Shown: positions 11,535 to 23,121, numbered from the stretch's first letter. The stretch: DNA of 64,000 nt from Meconema thalassinum (GCA_946902985.2 OX336393.1:48855348-48919347); one strand, 5' to 3'. Program-made: numbers and translations. The notes: a model not told the origin generated them from the sequence alone.

Positions 11535-12972
11535 AACAAGAAGTTCCGTGACGAACTAAAAAGCCTACTTTTCTTATAATTTAAGATTCATGACAATGGT
11601 TAATCTATATGGATCCATCTAGAACTAGAATAATGACGAAATTAAGTTGGTAATACCGAAATTTGTAATTAATTCGAAATACTGTGTACCTGGCATAATG
11701 TAGTCTAATAGAGAACTACATTTGGCAACCCTGGTGACTGAATATATTCTTAGTTCCATCTTTTAAGGTACAGAATACAAAATTTGGTTGAAGTCCAATG
11801 GATAGCATGGACGTTACACGCAGTTAAACATTGGATATAACAGCGCGCGTTCTGTTGGTAACAATGACATAGTGTACATGTATTGGTCAGAAATAATCTG
11901 AAATAATATGATCTATTGTTGAGTCAATTTTGAATGAAATCCATTAGTTAGTATAGAAGTTACATGCATTTTAAAATTGGACCTATCATCAGGCTTAGAA
12001 TCATGTTGGCAGCACTGGCGTAGGCCTATATTAGTTGCTCCAAATTAATCTAAAATGCCAGGTACTATACGTGTGCAAAGTTTAGCGCTATTGGCTTGCA
12101 TACATTCTGATATATTGATATTAGGGTAACAAAAATAGAGACAGCTTTTTTTTAACAGTTGGCAGCCCTGGTTACTCTTAAGAATCAGCATAGTCATATC
12201 TGTTATGGTACACATAGCACACACGAAATTTGGTTGAAATCCAAATGATAGAATAGAAGTTGCATGTATTTAAAGTTGGACCTCTCAGCAGGCTTAGAAT
12301 CATGTTGGTAGCACTGACGTATATAAGTTACTCCAAATTAATATAGAATGTCAGGTACTATACGTGTGCATAGTTTAAAGCTGTGGGCTTGCATACTTTC
12401 TGATATATGGGTATTTCGATTTCTTTTAAATGAGAGCATTTATTAACAGTTGGCAGCCCTGGTGGCTCTTAAGAACACGCTCAGTCATATCTGTTTATGT
12501 ACACATAGCACATAGGAAATTTGGTTGAAATCCAATTGACAGTGTAGAAGTTATATGCATTTCAAATTTGGACCTAACAGCAGGCTTAGAATCATTTTGG
12601 CAACACTGCCATGTATGGCCTCCTGGAAATTAAATTGCAATATTATTATCTATACGTGTGCAAATTTCGAAATAGCTCCCATTCATACCTTCCAAGATAT
12701 CCAACATTGAGCTCAAATTTCAATTGCGATTTTTCAGCGGTTAGTAGCACTTACATTATTTTCAAATATGGCCGAGAGATATTCAGGTATAGCTCTTTAC
12801 TCCTACCAAATTTTGTTTCGATTGCTGCAGCCGTTTAGGAGTTGATAGGGGGGGACACACACACAGCCAGCCAGCCAGACAGACAGACAGAAGGACAGAC
12901 AGACACACATTTGCCCGATCTCATAAGTCTACTTTTTCCTCATTTTTGCAAAATGTGAAAAGTAGGCTAAAA
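11535..12972 (+). mobile_element. Helentron-like non-autonomous element (HINE), copy A
   Basis: The start is ACAAGAAGTTCCGTGACGAA followed by the subterminal repeat AGCCTACTTTTC (11562-11573). The end is a hairpin, AGTCTACTTTTTCC...GTGAAAAGTAGGCT, whose right arm is the inverted copy of that subterminal repeat. Between lie two units of an internal module (landmark TTGGCAGCCCTGGT at about 12158 and 12450, period about 292 bp) and, before the hairpin, a CA/CAGA microsatellite (12848-12909). These are the published hallmarks of Helentron-associated elements such as Drosophila DINE-1. There is no coding capacity and no target duplication. It sits inside a LINE that reads on in frame when the element is removed. 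Confidence 0.85.
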
Positions 12973-12973
12973 A

Positions 12974-13530
12974 TCTGTTTAGTCAGCCTGTTTCCGTCCA
13001 TTCGTTTGAGATGACCGTAATACCGTGCCCGCCTCTTACGGATCGTTTCTGAAATTTTCTCTATTTCACTGAAGACTTCTTTGTTGAATTTTTATAGTGG
13101 ATGCCATTGTTGTAATTTGATCCCATTATACCTCTGAATATTTTGCTCTCTTTTTTCTCCAGTTCTTCAAGGAGTCCTTTATTAGCGTTTAGGGATAGGG
13201 TTTCGGCTGCATACATAACTACTGGCTTCAGAACAGTTTCATAATGACGTGGTTTAGTATTTTTGGACAGGACTATTTTGTTGTATATTTAGCGCGATGT
13301 TTGATAGGCTATTTCGAGTTTGGGTACTCGTTCCTCGAGTGCTTCTTTGTCCAGTCCACTTTTCATGATGATCTCTCCCAAGTACTTAATGTTTTCCACT
13401 CAGTTGATCTTCTTCTTTGTCCAGTGCACTCTTCATGATGATCTCTCCCAAGTACTTACATTTTTCCACTCTGTTGATCTTCCCGTATTTTGTCTGCAGT
13501 TTTGCTGAGGCGTCTTCTGATTGCAATAAC
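12974..13530 (-). pseudogene. LINE reverse-transcriptase C-terminal region, 5' half of a split element
   Basis: Minus-strand frames carry CKYLGEIIMKSALDKEE (start region), then AYQTSR-stop-IYNKIVLS, KPVVMYAAETLSLNANKG, LLEELEKKESKIFRGIMGSN, and after a frameshift near 13075 EIEKISETIRKRRARYYGHL and RMDGNRLTKQI. This is the thumb and connection part following a non-LTR reverse transcriptase. The sequence is decayed: at least two stops, one frameshift and a 70-bp tandem duplication. The 3' continuation is at 11215-11534. The 5' side ends exactly where Helentron-like copy B begins, and the polymerase core is absent. Confidence 0.8.
13342..13481. repeat. 70-bp tandem duplication inside the LINE fragment
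   Basis: Units 13342-13411 and 13412-13481 both run from CTTCTTTGTCCAGT through TTCATGATGATCTCTCCCAA to GTTGATCTT. On the minus strand both encode the KYLGEIIMKS block. Seventy is not a multiple of three, so the duplication shifts the frame. Confidence 0.85.
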
Positions 13531-14897
13531 AACAAGAAGTTCCGTGACGAACTAAAGAGCCTACTTTTCATGCCAATGATTAATCTACTGTGTATGAACC
13601 TATCTACAATAATCACGAAATTCAGTTGGTAATATCGAAATGTCTATTTAGTTCGAAATATACCTGGTATAATGTAGCCTAATCGAGCACTACAGTTGGC
13701 AGCCCTGGTGACTGAATAGATTCTTAGTTCCATCTCTTAAGGTACAGAATAATAAATTAGGTTGAAGTCCAATGGACGTTACATTGGATCTATCAGCACG
13801 CGTAAAAGCATGTTGGCAACAATGTCATGCGTGTGCTGGTCAGAAATAATCTGAAATACTATGATATCTTGTTGTGCCAATTTTGGATGAAATCCATTTA
13901 TTAGTATAGAAGTTACATGCATTTTAAAACTGGACCTATCAGCAGGCATAGATTCATGTTGGCAGCACTGACTTATATTAATTACTCCAAATTAATCTAG
14001 AATGCCAGGTGCTATACGTGTGCAAAGTATAGAGCTGTTGGCTTGCATTCTTTCTGATATATTGATATTAGGATAAAAAATATAGACAGCATTTATTAAC
14101 AGTTGGCAGCCCTTATTGCACTTAAGAATACTTGTAGTCATATCTGGTATGTTACACATAGCACATACGAAATTTGGTTGAAATCCAACTGATAGTATAG
14201 AAGTTACATGTATTTAAAAATTGGCACTATCAGCAGGCTTATAATCATGTTGGTAGAACTGACGTATATAAGTTACTCCAAATTAATCTAAAATGTCAGA
14301 ATATACGTGTGCATAGTTTAAAGCTTGGCTTGCATACTTTTTGATATATTGGTATTTGGATAAAAAATATAGAGAGCAATTATTAACAGTTGGCAGCCCT
14401 GGTGGCCGTTAAGAATACGCTCAGTCATATCCGATTATGAACACATATTACATACAAAATTTGGTTGAAATCCAATTGATAGTGTAGAAGTTATATGCAT
14501 TTAAAAAGTGGACCTATCAGAAGGCTTAAAATTATTTTGGCAACACTGTCATGTATGGCCTCCTGGAAATTAAACTGAAATAATATTGTCTACATATGTG
14601 CCAATTTTGGAAAAGCTCCCATGCATACCTTCCAAGATATCCAACATTGAGCTCAAATTTCTAGTGTGTTTTTTCAGCAGTTGGTAGCACTGACATCATT
14701 TTCAAATATGGATGTGAGATATTCCGGTATACATCTTTACTCATACTTAATTTGGTTTCGATTGCTGCAGCCGTTTAGGAGTTGATAGGGGGACACACAC
14801 ACACAGACAGACAGACAGACAGACACACATTTTCCCGGATCGATTTCATAAGTCTACTTTTTCCTCATTTTTGCAAAATGTGAAAAGTAGGCTAAAA
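13531..14897 (+). mobile_element. Helentron-like element (HINE), copy B
   Basis: This copy has the same start (ACAAGAAGTTCCGTGACGAA), subterminal AGCCTACTTTTC, two internal modules (landmark near 14101 and 14391, period 290 bp), a CACA/CAGA microsatellite (14794-14830) and the terminal hairpin ending GAAAAGTAGGCTAAAA. It lies 558 bp from copy A in the same orientation. Confidence 0.85.
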
Positions 14898-15945
14898 AAT
14901 ACCTTACCTAGTCTATACAAGCGCCTGAAGTCTTTACGAATTAGGACAGGGTAAAGGATATTTCAAATCAAAACGTATTTTTCGTTTAATTACGCGTATG
15001 TTTCAGAGAATTAATATAAATATTTTGAAACTTAAAAATCGTGACACTTTTATTAATATTCGGGATGCCGGGACATGCTCCTTTACATCGGGACTGTCCC
15101 GATTTTTTCGGGATGTTTGGTCACCGTAATTCTAATATCTCGTAACAATTACATGAAATATTGTTAAGTTCTGATTGTTGCATAGTCTTTTGCCTCCAAA
15201 ATTTGTAACTATTCCGCGCCTCCAGGGTTGATAACCAAGGTATCCCACGCCCCTCAAATTATTTGACGACAACAACTAATGCTACATTTTGTTCCAAAGA
15301 ACATCCGACTCAGTGATGAACATTTAATAAGTGTGTGAATTGAAGGAAAGCATCAACCACAAAAATATGTGGGTTGAAATTAAATTGATGCGGCTTCTTT
15401 TGATGTCGCTGGCAGCTGTGCGAGCCAGGCTGTTGTGCGCTAAAGTGTTTAGCATACGAGGACACTTCATTGTGTGCTGGGCACAAGAAATTATTTATTA
15501 CACATTCACTAGATTAATTGCAGTGTGATTGAACTCCTATGCACTTGGTCATATCGTTTTGTTTGATACAATTTATCGTGCATTACTGGACCGAATTAGG
15601 CAGTAATATTTTGGTAATTGGCTAGGAATACCCATACTATGATCATTATTAAAATTTATCGGAGAATTATCCGTTTTTCAATATGCATGTGTCATCTGGT
15701 ATTCGCTTTGTTCGCACGTTTCGCTCGATAAAAGCTGTTCATTAATACAGTCCGCTGTTTTATTCACAACCCCGCTGTTAGCTTTCAATAGAGCTGGCCC
15801 ACGCTTAAGCGCAACTTTGAGAGCGACGAACAAAAGTCCCTGCCTTCGTATCTGCTGAACAGGTTACTTAAGGGAGGCAAAGTGCTATGCTTTGATTCCC
15901 TGCTGGGTCGTGGAGATGTTTAACTCTTATACATATGGGAATATG
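14898..15945. other. Unassigned, with a possible DNA-transposon end near 15128
   Basis: At 15090-15128 the complement begins ACGGTGACCAAACATCCCG and runs into ATCGGGACAG. A similar end, ACGGTGAGCATATTTTAGAC followed by AATCGGGACAG, begins at about 10909. The 4.2 kb between could be an old DNA transposon filled with later insertions, but I see no transposase and no matching target duplication. The remainder is unrecognised. Confidence 0.3.
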
Positions 15946-17088
15946 GGAAGGATATGGTAATGACTTTTATTGATCTAGAAAAGGCCTATGATAGCATCCC
16001 TAGAACAAAAGTTTGGGAAAGCTTAACGAATAGGGGATAGGCAAGGCACTGAGAGACATGATAAAAGGAATGTGCATGGAGTGGTACAGTAGTGTGAAGA
16101 CTAGAGTCGGGACATCGGAATGGTTTAAAATTGAGACTGGACTAAAGCAAGGAAGTGTGTTGTCACCATTATTGTTCGTAATGGTGATGGATGACATCAT
16201 GAAGGCAGCAATGAAAGAATATAGTAGGGCAAAGTTGAAGGTAATGATGTTTGCAGAGGATGTTGTGATCTGGGGCGAGGATGAGATGGAGGTACAAGAA
16301 AAGTTAGACGTAATAAATGGAAAGATTGAGCAATGGGGATTGAAGATAAATGTGGAGAAGAGTAAAATAGTGGTGATGAGTAGAGATAAGAAAGAAGGAA
16401 AAGGAGTAATCAAAGTAGGAGATAAGGAATTGGAAGTAGTGAAACACTTCAAATACTTGGGAAGTGAACTGACTGAAGATGGAAGACTAGATTAGGAAAT
16501 TAGCAGAAGAATACAACTCCGGAGTGCTTTCTACCAACAGGTACGGGGACTAGTATGGAACAAGGATATACCAATTAAGGCTAAAGAAGTTATGTACAAA
16601 GCATATTATGTTCCTATAATGACATATGCATCGGAAACTTGGACAATGACTAAGAGGGATGAGATCAGAGTACAGGCAGCTGAGATGAGATTCCTGAGAA
16701 GTATGGTCCAGAAAACGAGGCGGACAGAGTGAGAAATGAAGATATACGGAAAGAACTGGGAGTACAGAAACTAAATGACAAACTGGAGCAAAACAGATTG
16801 AGATGGTTTGGTCATGTCAAACGGATGAATGAAGTAAGGCTACCAAGACGAGCACTGGAACGACGGATGACAGGGAAGAGAGGACGAGGAAGACCAAGAA
16901 TGCGTAGGATGGACTCCGTGGAGAATAGTATTAGAAAACGGAACCTGGATTGGAACACTGTGTCGGAGGAGGAATGGTGGAACGACAGAGCAAAGTGCAG
17001 AGAACCCATATTTGCCCCCACCCAGTGTCAACTGGAAAAGGGGAAATTAAGATTTAAAAAATCCTACGTTGATCAGGTGGCGTCTTAA
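15946..17088 (+). pseudogene. Decayed non-LTR retrotransposon reverse transcriptase (second LINE lineage)
   Basis: Reading across frames in order: TFIDLEKAYDSIPRTKVW (RT block with the first catalytic Asp), a frameshift near 16035, then WYSSVKTRVGTSEWFKIETG, LKQGSVLSPLLFVMVMDDI, and the catalytic box as FAEDVVIWG where active enzymes have ADD. Next come GLKINVEKSKIVVMSRDKK and HFKYLGSELTEDGRLD, then a stop. After further breaks the C-terminal part reads NRLRWFGHVKRMNEVRLPRR and GKRGRGRPRMRRMD (16729-17088). This is clearly not the RTE family of the other copies. The clade is uncertain. It is inactive: second catalytic Asp changed to Glu, several stops and frameshifts, 5' truncated. Confidence 0.85.
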
Positions 17089-17225
17089 TATGTTACACGA
17101 TTTTCGAAGTGAAATGCCATGTCCTGTGGTTCGGATTCCACGTAAAAAGGAGGTCCCGTGACTCATAATCACAAGATTCACGGTCACGTAAAACTACAAT
17201 CTTCCTTTTTTAATATATTACACGA

Positions 17226-17600
17226 AGTTTCCAGTCAAGTGGGAGGTTAAGATTACTTGAGCATTTAGCTCTCGCAGTAAAGAGGTGAAGGTGCGCTCCA
17301 TATAAAGATAGGTAGCACGCAGTTCGCTACTCCTGTGGGGGTCTGGGCACGGACAGCAAGACCCCGCTGATGAGCCAGCTTGGTGTCCTAGGCGAAACCC
17401 CACACAAGACATGGCATAAACCTAGAAAAATTGCTGAGTCTTAATTCACTGGCCGTGAAAGCCAATATACCACAAATTACACAGTTCCTGTTGTTGAGTT
17501 CAGAGCATAGTTCACCTTGTCTATATTCCTGTTCAAGTTGAAGATCATTTTGCTGCATTGTCGTGAAAATCCAATTCTTGGACGGTAGTTATAGTTTTTA
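17226..17600 (+). repeat. Interspersed repeat shared with 20.6, 23.7 and 41.1-41.5 kb
   Basis: Blocks GCTTGGTGTCCTAGGCGAAA, CCCCACACAAGACATGGCAT, GAGTCTTAATTCACTGGCCG and GTCTATATTCCTGTTCAAGT recur at 20584-20761 on the same strand and in part at 23668-23740. Two inverted, partial copies are at 41085-41290 and 41335-41460. Positions 17545-17600 are repeated at about 24800-24865 (GTCGTGAAAATCCAATTCTT, then TTTTTAGCCTATTTTC). Class unknown; no coding content. Confidence 0.65.
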
Positions 17601-18750
17601 GCCTATTTTCTGCGCCAACCTAAACGTAGTGATGAACTAGGTTCGCACTTACCTGAGTGCAGGAGACACCAGGCATAGCAGCAATCTTCTTGAGAAAGAT
17701 GTTAAACTGGTGGTGGAAGAGAGAGTAGAATTGTTTCGTGCTGGGCCCATTGTTTTGCGAAACTACCGTGCCAGGACTCAAGAAGATGAGCTGGGCACCC
17801 CAGGGTCGTGGACAAACGTACTCTCGTTAAGAGAGTAAGTTCAACCAAGTCCTCTCTTATGACAGTATCTCGCCAAACATGAGCCGAGAACGAAAGTAAA
17901 TAAAGACTATAAGACACAAAAGACAACGAGGGATAAGCCGGAAATTGTCGAGACGATATGTATTTCAAATACTCAAAAGATCAGAAGCGAGAGGAACGAT
18001 AAGAAGCTAGGATGAACGTAAACTAAGTGGAGCACATCAAGATACGTCCACTGACGTAAGGGAGTAGGGTTTAAAAGAAAAGATGACGTTAGGAAAGGAT
18101 AGATGAAGAGGAGCTGACGCAGAGTCTTGTGAAAATCTGTACTGTAACAAAGTAGACGTTACAGTCTCAAAGGATCTCCCGGATTAGGTAAAGAAAGAAA
18201 GAAAGATACAAGACTATATATTGACACGGGAACGAACTACTTATCAGAGAAAATCGTTCATAAACATACCGTTAAACAGAAACAAAACGAAATATACTTA
18301 CGGAAACATAGCCATAGGTAGATATCTCAGTAATAGGGGGACAGGCAGGAAAAGGGGAGGAAAGGGTCATGAGTAAAATATTTGCGTAACAAAGCGCAAT
18401 CACACTCAAAGACACGAAAGAAAGAGAACTTGAGTGCAGTAGATAGTGGTGTAAAATCAAGACATTGCTTGGGCCAGAAAATAATGAAGTATACGATGCG
18501 ACAGTACAGGTCTGTCCTAAGATACAGGTGCATAGCAATACGAGTAATATGCAATGGCCAAAAGATCTTACACCAGGCAAAGACGAGACTAGACGAACAT
18601 CATGGCAGTCATATGAGCATTCCGAAATTGCATGAAATGCAAGGAGGCCGAAGCACACACTACACACACACACGGGATCCCAAAACATGCCTGTATGCCC
18701 AACGCCAAGTCCAAGATATACCACACCCAACTAAATACTGAACTCAAGAA
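17601..18750. other. Unassigned intergenic DNA
   Basis: Several overlapping open frames on both strands (for example minus 18730-18272) have no recognisable domain and look like chance frames. Confidence 0.4.
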
Positions 18751-18751
18751 T

Positions 18752-20019
18752 AACAAGAAGTTCCGTGACAAACTAAAGAGCCTACTTTTCTCGAAATGCA
18801 AGATTCATTCCAGTGATTAATCTATATGGAACTAATTAGAATAATGACGAAATTGAGTTGGTAATATCGACATTTCTAATTAGTTCGAAATATAACTGGC
18901 ATAATGTGGCCTAACAGAGCACTACAGTTGGCAGCCCTGGTGACTGAATATATTCTTAGTTCCATCTCTTAAGGTACATAATACAAAATTTGGTTGAAGT
19001 CCAATGGATAGCAATGACGTTGCTTATAGTTAGATTTTGGACCTATCAGTGCGCGTCAAATCATGTCGGCAACAATGTCATGTATGTGTTGGTCAGAAAT
19101 AATCTGAACTATTATGATCTATTGTTGTGCCAATTTTGGATGAAATCCATTTATTTGTATAGAAGTTACATGTATTTTAAAATTTGACCAATCAGCAGGC
19201 TTAGAATCATGTTGGAAGCACTCACGTATATTCGTTACTCCAGATTAATCTAGAACGTAAGGTACGTGAGCAAAGTTTAGGGCTGTTGGCTTGAATACCT
19301 TCTGATATATTGATATTATGGTAAAAATAGAGACAGCATTTATTAACAGTTGGCAGCCCTGGTTGCTCTTAAGAATACGCATAATCATATCTGTTATAGT
19401 ACACATTGCACATACGAAATTTGGTTGAAATCTCATTGATAGTATAGAAGGTACATGTATTTACAATTGATCCTATCAGAAGGCTTAAAATCATGTTGGT
19501 AGTTCTGAGGTCCATTAGTTACTCCAAATTAATTTAGAATGTCAGGTACTATACGTGTGCATAGTTTAAAGCTGTCGGCTTATATGCATTTACAAATTAG
19601 ACTTATCAGAAGGCTTAAAATTATTTTGGCAACACTGACATGTATGGCCTCCTGGAAATTAAACTAACATAGTATTATCTACATATGTGCCAATTTTGGA
19701 ATAGCTCCCATGCATACCTTCCAAGATATCCAACATGGAGCTCAAATTTTACTGCGTTTTTTGAGCAGTTGGTAGCACTCACATGATTTTCAAATATGGG
19801 CTTGATATATTCCGGTATACATCTTTATCCATACTAAATTTGGTTTTGATTGCTGCAGCCGTTTAGGCGTTGTTAGGGGGGGGGGGGACACACACACAGC
19901 CAGACAGACAGACAGACAGAAGGACAGACAGACAGACAGACAGACAGAAGGACAGACACACATTTTCCCGGATCTACTTGTTCCTCATTTTTGCAATATG
20001 TGAAAAGTAGGCTAAAAAT
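18752..20019 (+). mobile_element. Helentron-like element (HINE), copy C
   Basis: It starts ACAAGAAGTTCCGTGACAAA with subterminal GCCTACTTTTCTC, carries one complete internal module (landmark near 19348) plus a shortened second one, a long CAGA microsatellite (19875-19965) preceded by a run of G, and ends in GTGAAAAGTAGGCTAAAA. The left half of the terminal hairpin is partly lost: the usual CTCATAAGTCTAC is reduced to CTAC. Confidence 0.85.
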
Positions 20020-20583
20020 AAGGGGAGGGGACCGGGCCCAAAAACATAAACACATGGGAAAAGGAGAACAAAAGGATGTGCAGAATAGCAAAACATGCTC
20101 GTACGAGACGCCCGTAACAGTTCACTAATTCATGCTTTTCGAGAAAAGGAACATGGCGACTACTTACCGAGATATTACTGTGTTTTCTTAAGGTGAAAAG
20201 CGACACAAATAAACGAGCGAAAAGAAATCCAAATATATTAATTAATAGAAAAATATACGTATTTCACCTCACTTGACTATGTATACGTATCAAAAGAGTT
20301 GGAAGCGAAAACTTCCGATAAAATCGGAGAGATCAGAAAGTTGGGTTATTTGTCCATAGTGAACGAGAAGAGAATAGGAAGAGATGTCAAATTCATGCCA
20401 CCAGATGGCATTGATAAGAGTAGTAAAGATAGGGAAAAGTACAGCGGAGGACTGTAAAGCGACATAATAAAAGAATGAAATAAATGAATTAATAATAATA
20501 AGGGAATAAATATTTAAATACCATAGTCAGATCGTGTAATAGAAGTGATGGAAGAGAAATTTGGGCTCTGCTGAACCAGGATA
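20020..20583. other. Unassigned intergenic DNA
   Basis: No gene or recognised repeat. Confidence 0.4.
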
Positions 20584-20761
20584 ATGAGGCAGCTCGGTGT
20601 CCTGGGCGAAACCCCACACAAGACACGGCATAAAACTACAAAAATTGTTGAGTCTTAATTCACTGGCCGTGAAAGTCAATATACCATAAATTACACAGTT
20701 CTTGTTATTGAGTTCAGAGCATAGTTCACCTTGTCTATATTCCTGTTCAAGTTGAAGATCA
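20584..20761 (+). repeat. Second copy of the repeat at 17.4 kb
   Basis: It aligns over about 175 bp with 17375-17550 (GCTCGGTGTCCTGGGCGAAA through GTTCAAGTTGAAGATCA) with scattered substitutions. Confidence 0.75.
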
Positions 20762-21547
20762 ACTCATTCTGAACACAGTACAATCTCTTATATATAATCC
20801 AAAATTGACTCATCAACCTAGAAAGCTGAAATTTTGCATGTTGGTTAATCCGAGTATGTAGAGGCTCACTAAGAAACGGTTTCTAAAATTCAATTTGTAA
20901 GTGACCTTTTTTGGCCCTTTGGCACTGAGCAAGGACAGTCGGTACAAAGATCGGATTTAACTCATTTTAAGCCGCCAGATACGAGAAACAATACTCGGAG
21001 GTCCTGTAGGGACCCCGAAACACACTTTTTAAGTTCCCAAAATGAACGGTTTCGGAGATATTCCCAAATAACTGTGTTCCCTCGAAGAAACAGATCAACG
21101 TTACTATGGACACCCCTGAAATGTCTCAGACCGGGGATAGTTTTCTGGCAATATCTCGAAAACCGTTCGTTTTAGGGCCTTAAAACGCGGGGTTCAGTTC
21201 ACAAACATTGCTCCTGGCATTGATACGCGTAAAATGAGATATATTTTATTTATAGAGGTGGTTTTAGAGGTCGGATACGATCGTGATTGTGTGTCTAATT
21301 TTATACTCTTTGAGATGGTTATTGTAAGCGAGCTTTCGTATCTTTACGCTAATTTACAATGTCAAGATGCTTTCTATTTTGAACGGTATGCTTTCATTTT
21401 CTTTATAAATTTGTTTTTTCTTAACTAAATATTTCTGTTTGCCAATATTGATCCGCTGTTTTTCGTTTTTTTTTACCATGATTAGTAACCCATAATCACA
21501 GACGAATGTGTCGTATTCTACCGGCTGTCACATTAAATTATTATTTT
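20762..21547. repeat. Unclassified sequence with an internal inverted repeat
   Basis: The block AAAATGAACGGTTTCGGAGA at about 21036-21060 is inverted at about 21150-21175 (TATCTCGAAAACCGTTCGTT). The phrase AGCTGAAATTTTGCATGTTG with simple AT-rich surroundings suggests an interspersed element, but no second copy is in the window. No gene. Confidence 0.35.
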
Positions 21548-21900
21548 TAGCCTACTTTCGATTTTTGCAAAAAATGAAAGTAGATTTATGAGATCAACAC
21601 AGGGCGAAAAAAGTGTGTCTGTCTGTGTGTGTGTATGTGTGTGTGTGAGTCTGTGTGTGTGTGTGTGTGTCTGTGTGTCTGTGTGTGTGTGTGTGTGTGA
21701 GTGTGTGTACTCTGAATGTCTGTCCCCCCCCTATCAATTCGAACACGGTGAATGCGAATTGAACGAAATTTGGTACAAAGGTAGCACTAGCAAAGGACAC
21801 CTCAGTGTCATGTTTTATATCGCCGCCATCTTTACTAAAACTGAATGGCGGCCACTCAAACGTTCAAAACGTAAAATCAAATAACGACTAACCAAATCAT
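21548..21900 (-). mobile_element. Helentron-like 3' end with a different interior
   Basis: At 21550-21585 the minus-strand hairpin ends in GAAAGTAGGCTAAAAA, the same terminus as the main family. It is followed inward by a long GT/CA microsatellite (21610-21710) and CCCCCCTATCAATTCGAACA. Further inward the sequence does not match the 290-bp modules of copies A-G; it contains GCCGCCATC and ATGGCGGCC blocks. The 5' terminus was not found, so the true length is unknown. Frames through the microsatellite are not genes. Confidence 0.6.
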
Positions 21901-22382
21901 CCGATCTCTACCAAATTTGGTAACAACATACCTTCGTATAGGATGCGTCTTGTGACCAAACTACAAGGTCGTCCGCCATACCATTTCAGGATGGCGGCCG
22001 TGCGAATTATGCAAACTTTATAATCCATATCATGGGACCCACCAGTTCCGATTATCGAGCCGAGAATCGTTTTAACTGTTCTAAAGGAAGAGGCACGTTC
22101 GAAATTAAAAGTTTATTTTGTAATACTATAGTGCAGACGTGATTTTAAAAAGCTGAGCTGATTTAGTAATAAGACAAGATGGCAGCGGATATCTTGTGCC
22201 TGACTTATATTTCACTAATTTGAGTATTGCATGCAATATAGCGTACTGATATAAAATAAATAAACTTTGTATGAAATGCTTTATATATAAATAATATACT
22301 CCAGTGATGAAATCGTTTAGTATAAATCACTATTTGCTAACAAGTTCTATGTAAGTCATTTTATATAGAACGATATTCGTTG

Positions 22383-22475
22383 ACACAATTAGCTCAGTGG
22401 TAGAGCGTTAGCCTATCGCTCAAATGCCTATGGTTCAAACCCGATCAGAGCTAGTTTTTTTGCTTGAAATTTTAT
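22383..22475 (+). repeat. tRNA-like SINE head or tRNA pseudogene
   Basis: TTAGCTCAGTGGTAGAGCG fits a Pol III A box and tRNA D arm (GCTC/GAGC stem). ATGGTTCAAACCCGATC fits a B box. A run of seven T follows at 22456-22462. The acceptor, anticodon and T stems do not pair well when I fold it, so I do not call a functional tRNA. It is best read as a tRNA-derived SINE head or a decayed tRNA copy. Confidence 0.6.
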
Positions 22476-23111
22476 ATGTTTATTGTTTTGTAATGACTCA
22501 GATGTTTTAAAATTAAGCGTTATATTGTGCATATTATGGTGTAAAATATATATTTAATTAAAACATAATTCGCCAGCAGATTTACTCGAGACATCTAGCT
22601 GCCAAAATGGTAACTGCACGCCGACCAGATTTTATTGAAAAGTTTCTTCTTCTGGCCGCTAGAATGCACTCGCTCTGTTAGGATTATATTGTTAGATATT
22701 TCACCACTAGATATCACGACTAGTCTACGTGGGGCTCCATTGATTACTATACCATTTGCATTCTATGCGCATCGAATTTGAAGAATGACAAGATGATACT
22801 ACGATACATTTTTACTTTCTATTTTAAAGGGTTTGTAACAGCCTATTGTGCGTTATTTGAAAATGTTAATTGAAGTAAAGAACAAAACGATTTCACATAG
22901 TATCTGAACTCTATCGTTGGTGCTAGTTCAGGATATTAATTAATACTTCTATTTCAGCCAAATAGCAATCGAAAATATCCACATAGTAGGTATACACACG
23001 TCTCTGTAGGGTCATGGAAAGATTTGTTAATTCAATTAGGGTTGTGAAAGTCATACGCAGCCAGACGTGTAAAGACATGCCTCAACTCAAAGTTGGATGT
23101 TGCCCGCGTCA
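22476..23111. other. Unassigned intergenic DNA
   Basis: No gene or recognised repeat. Confidence 0.4.
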
Positions 23112-23121
23112 GGTCGATTAT

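Noticed and set aside
12848..12909. Independent CAGA microsatellite
   Set aside because: It occurs at the same place in every Helentron-like copy and is part of the element.
16000..16452. 150-codon minus-strand ORF
   Set aside because: Opposite-strand shadow of a clear plus-strand reverse transcriptase.
18272..18741. Overlapping 152-codon and 119-codon ORFs on opposite strands
   Set aside because: No domain or repeat relation, odd composition, and mutual overlap; chance frames are likelier.
21588..21884. 98-codon ORF
   Set aside because: Most of it translates a GT/CA microsatellite at a Helentron-like 3' end.
22383..22475. Functional tRNA gene
   Set aside because: A and B boxes fit, but acceptor, anticodon and T stems do not pair; a SINE head or tRNA pseudogene explains it better.
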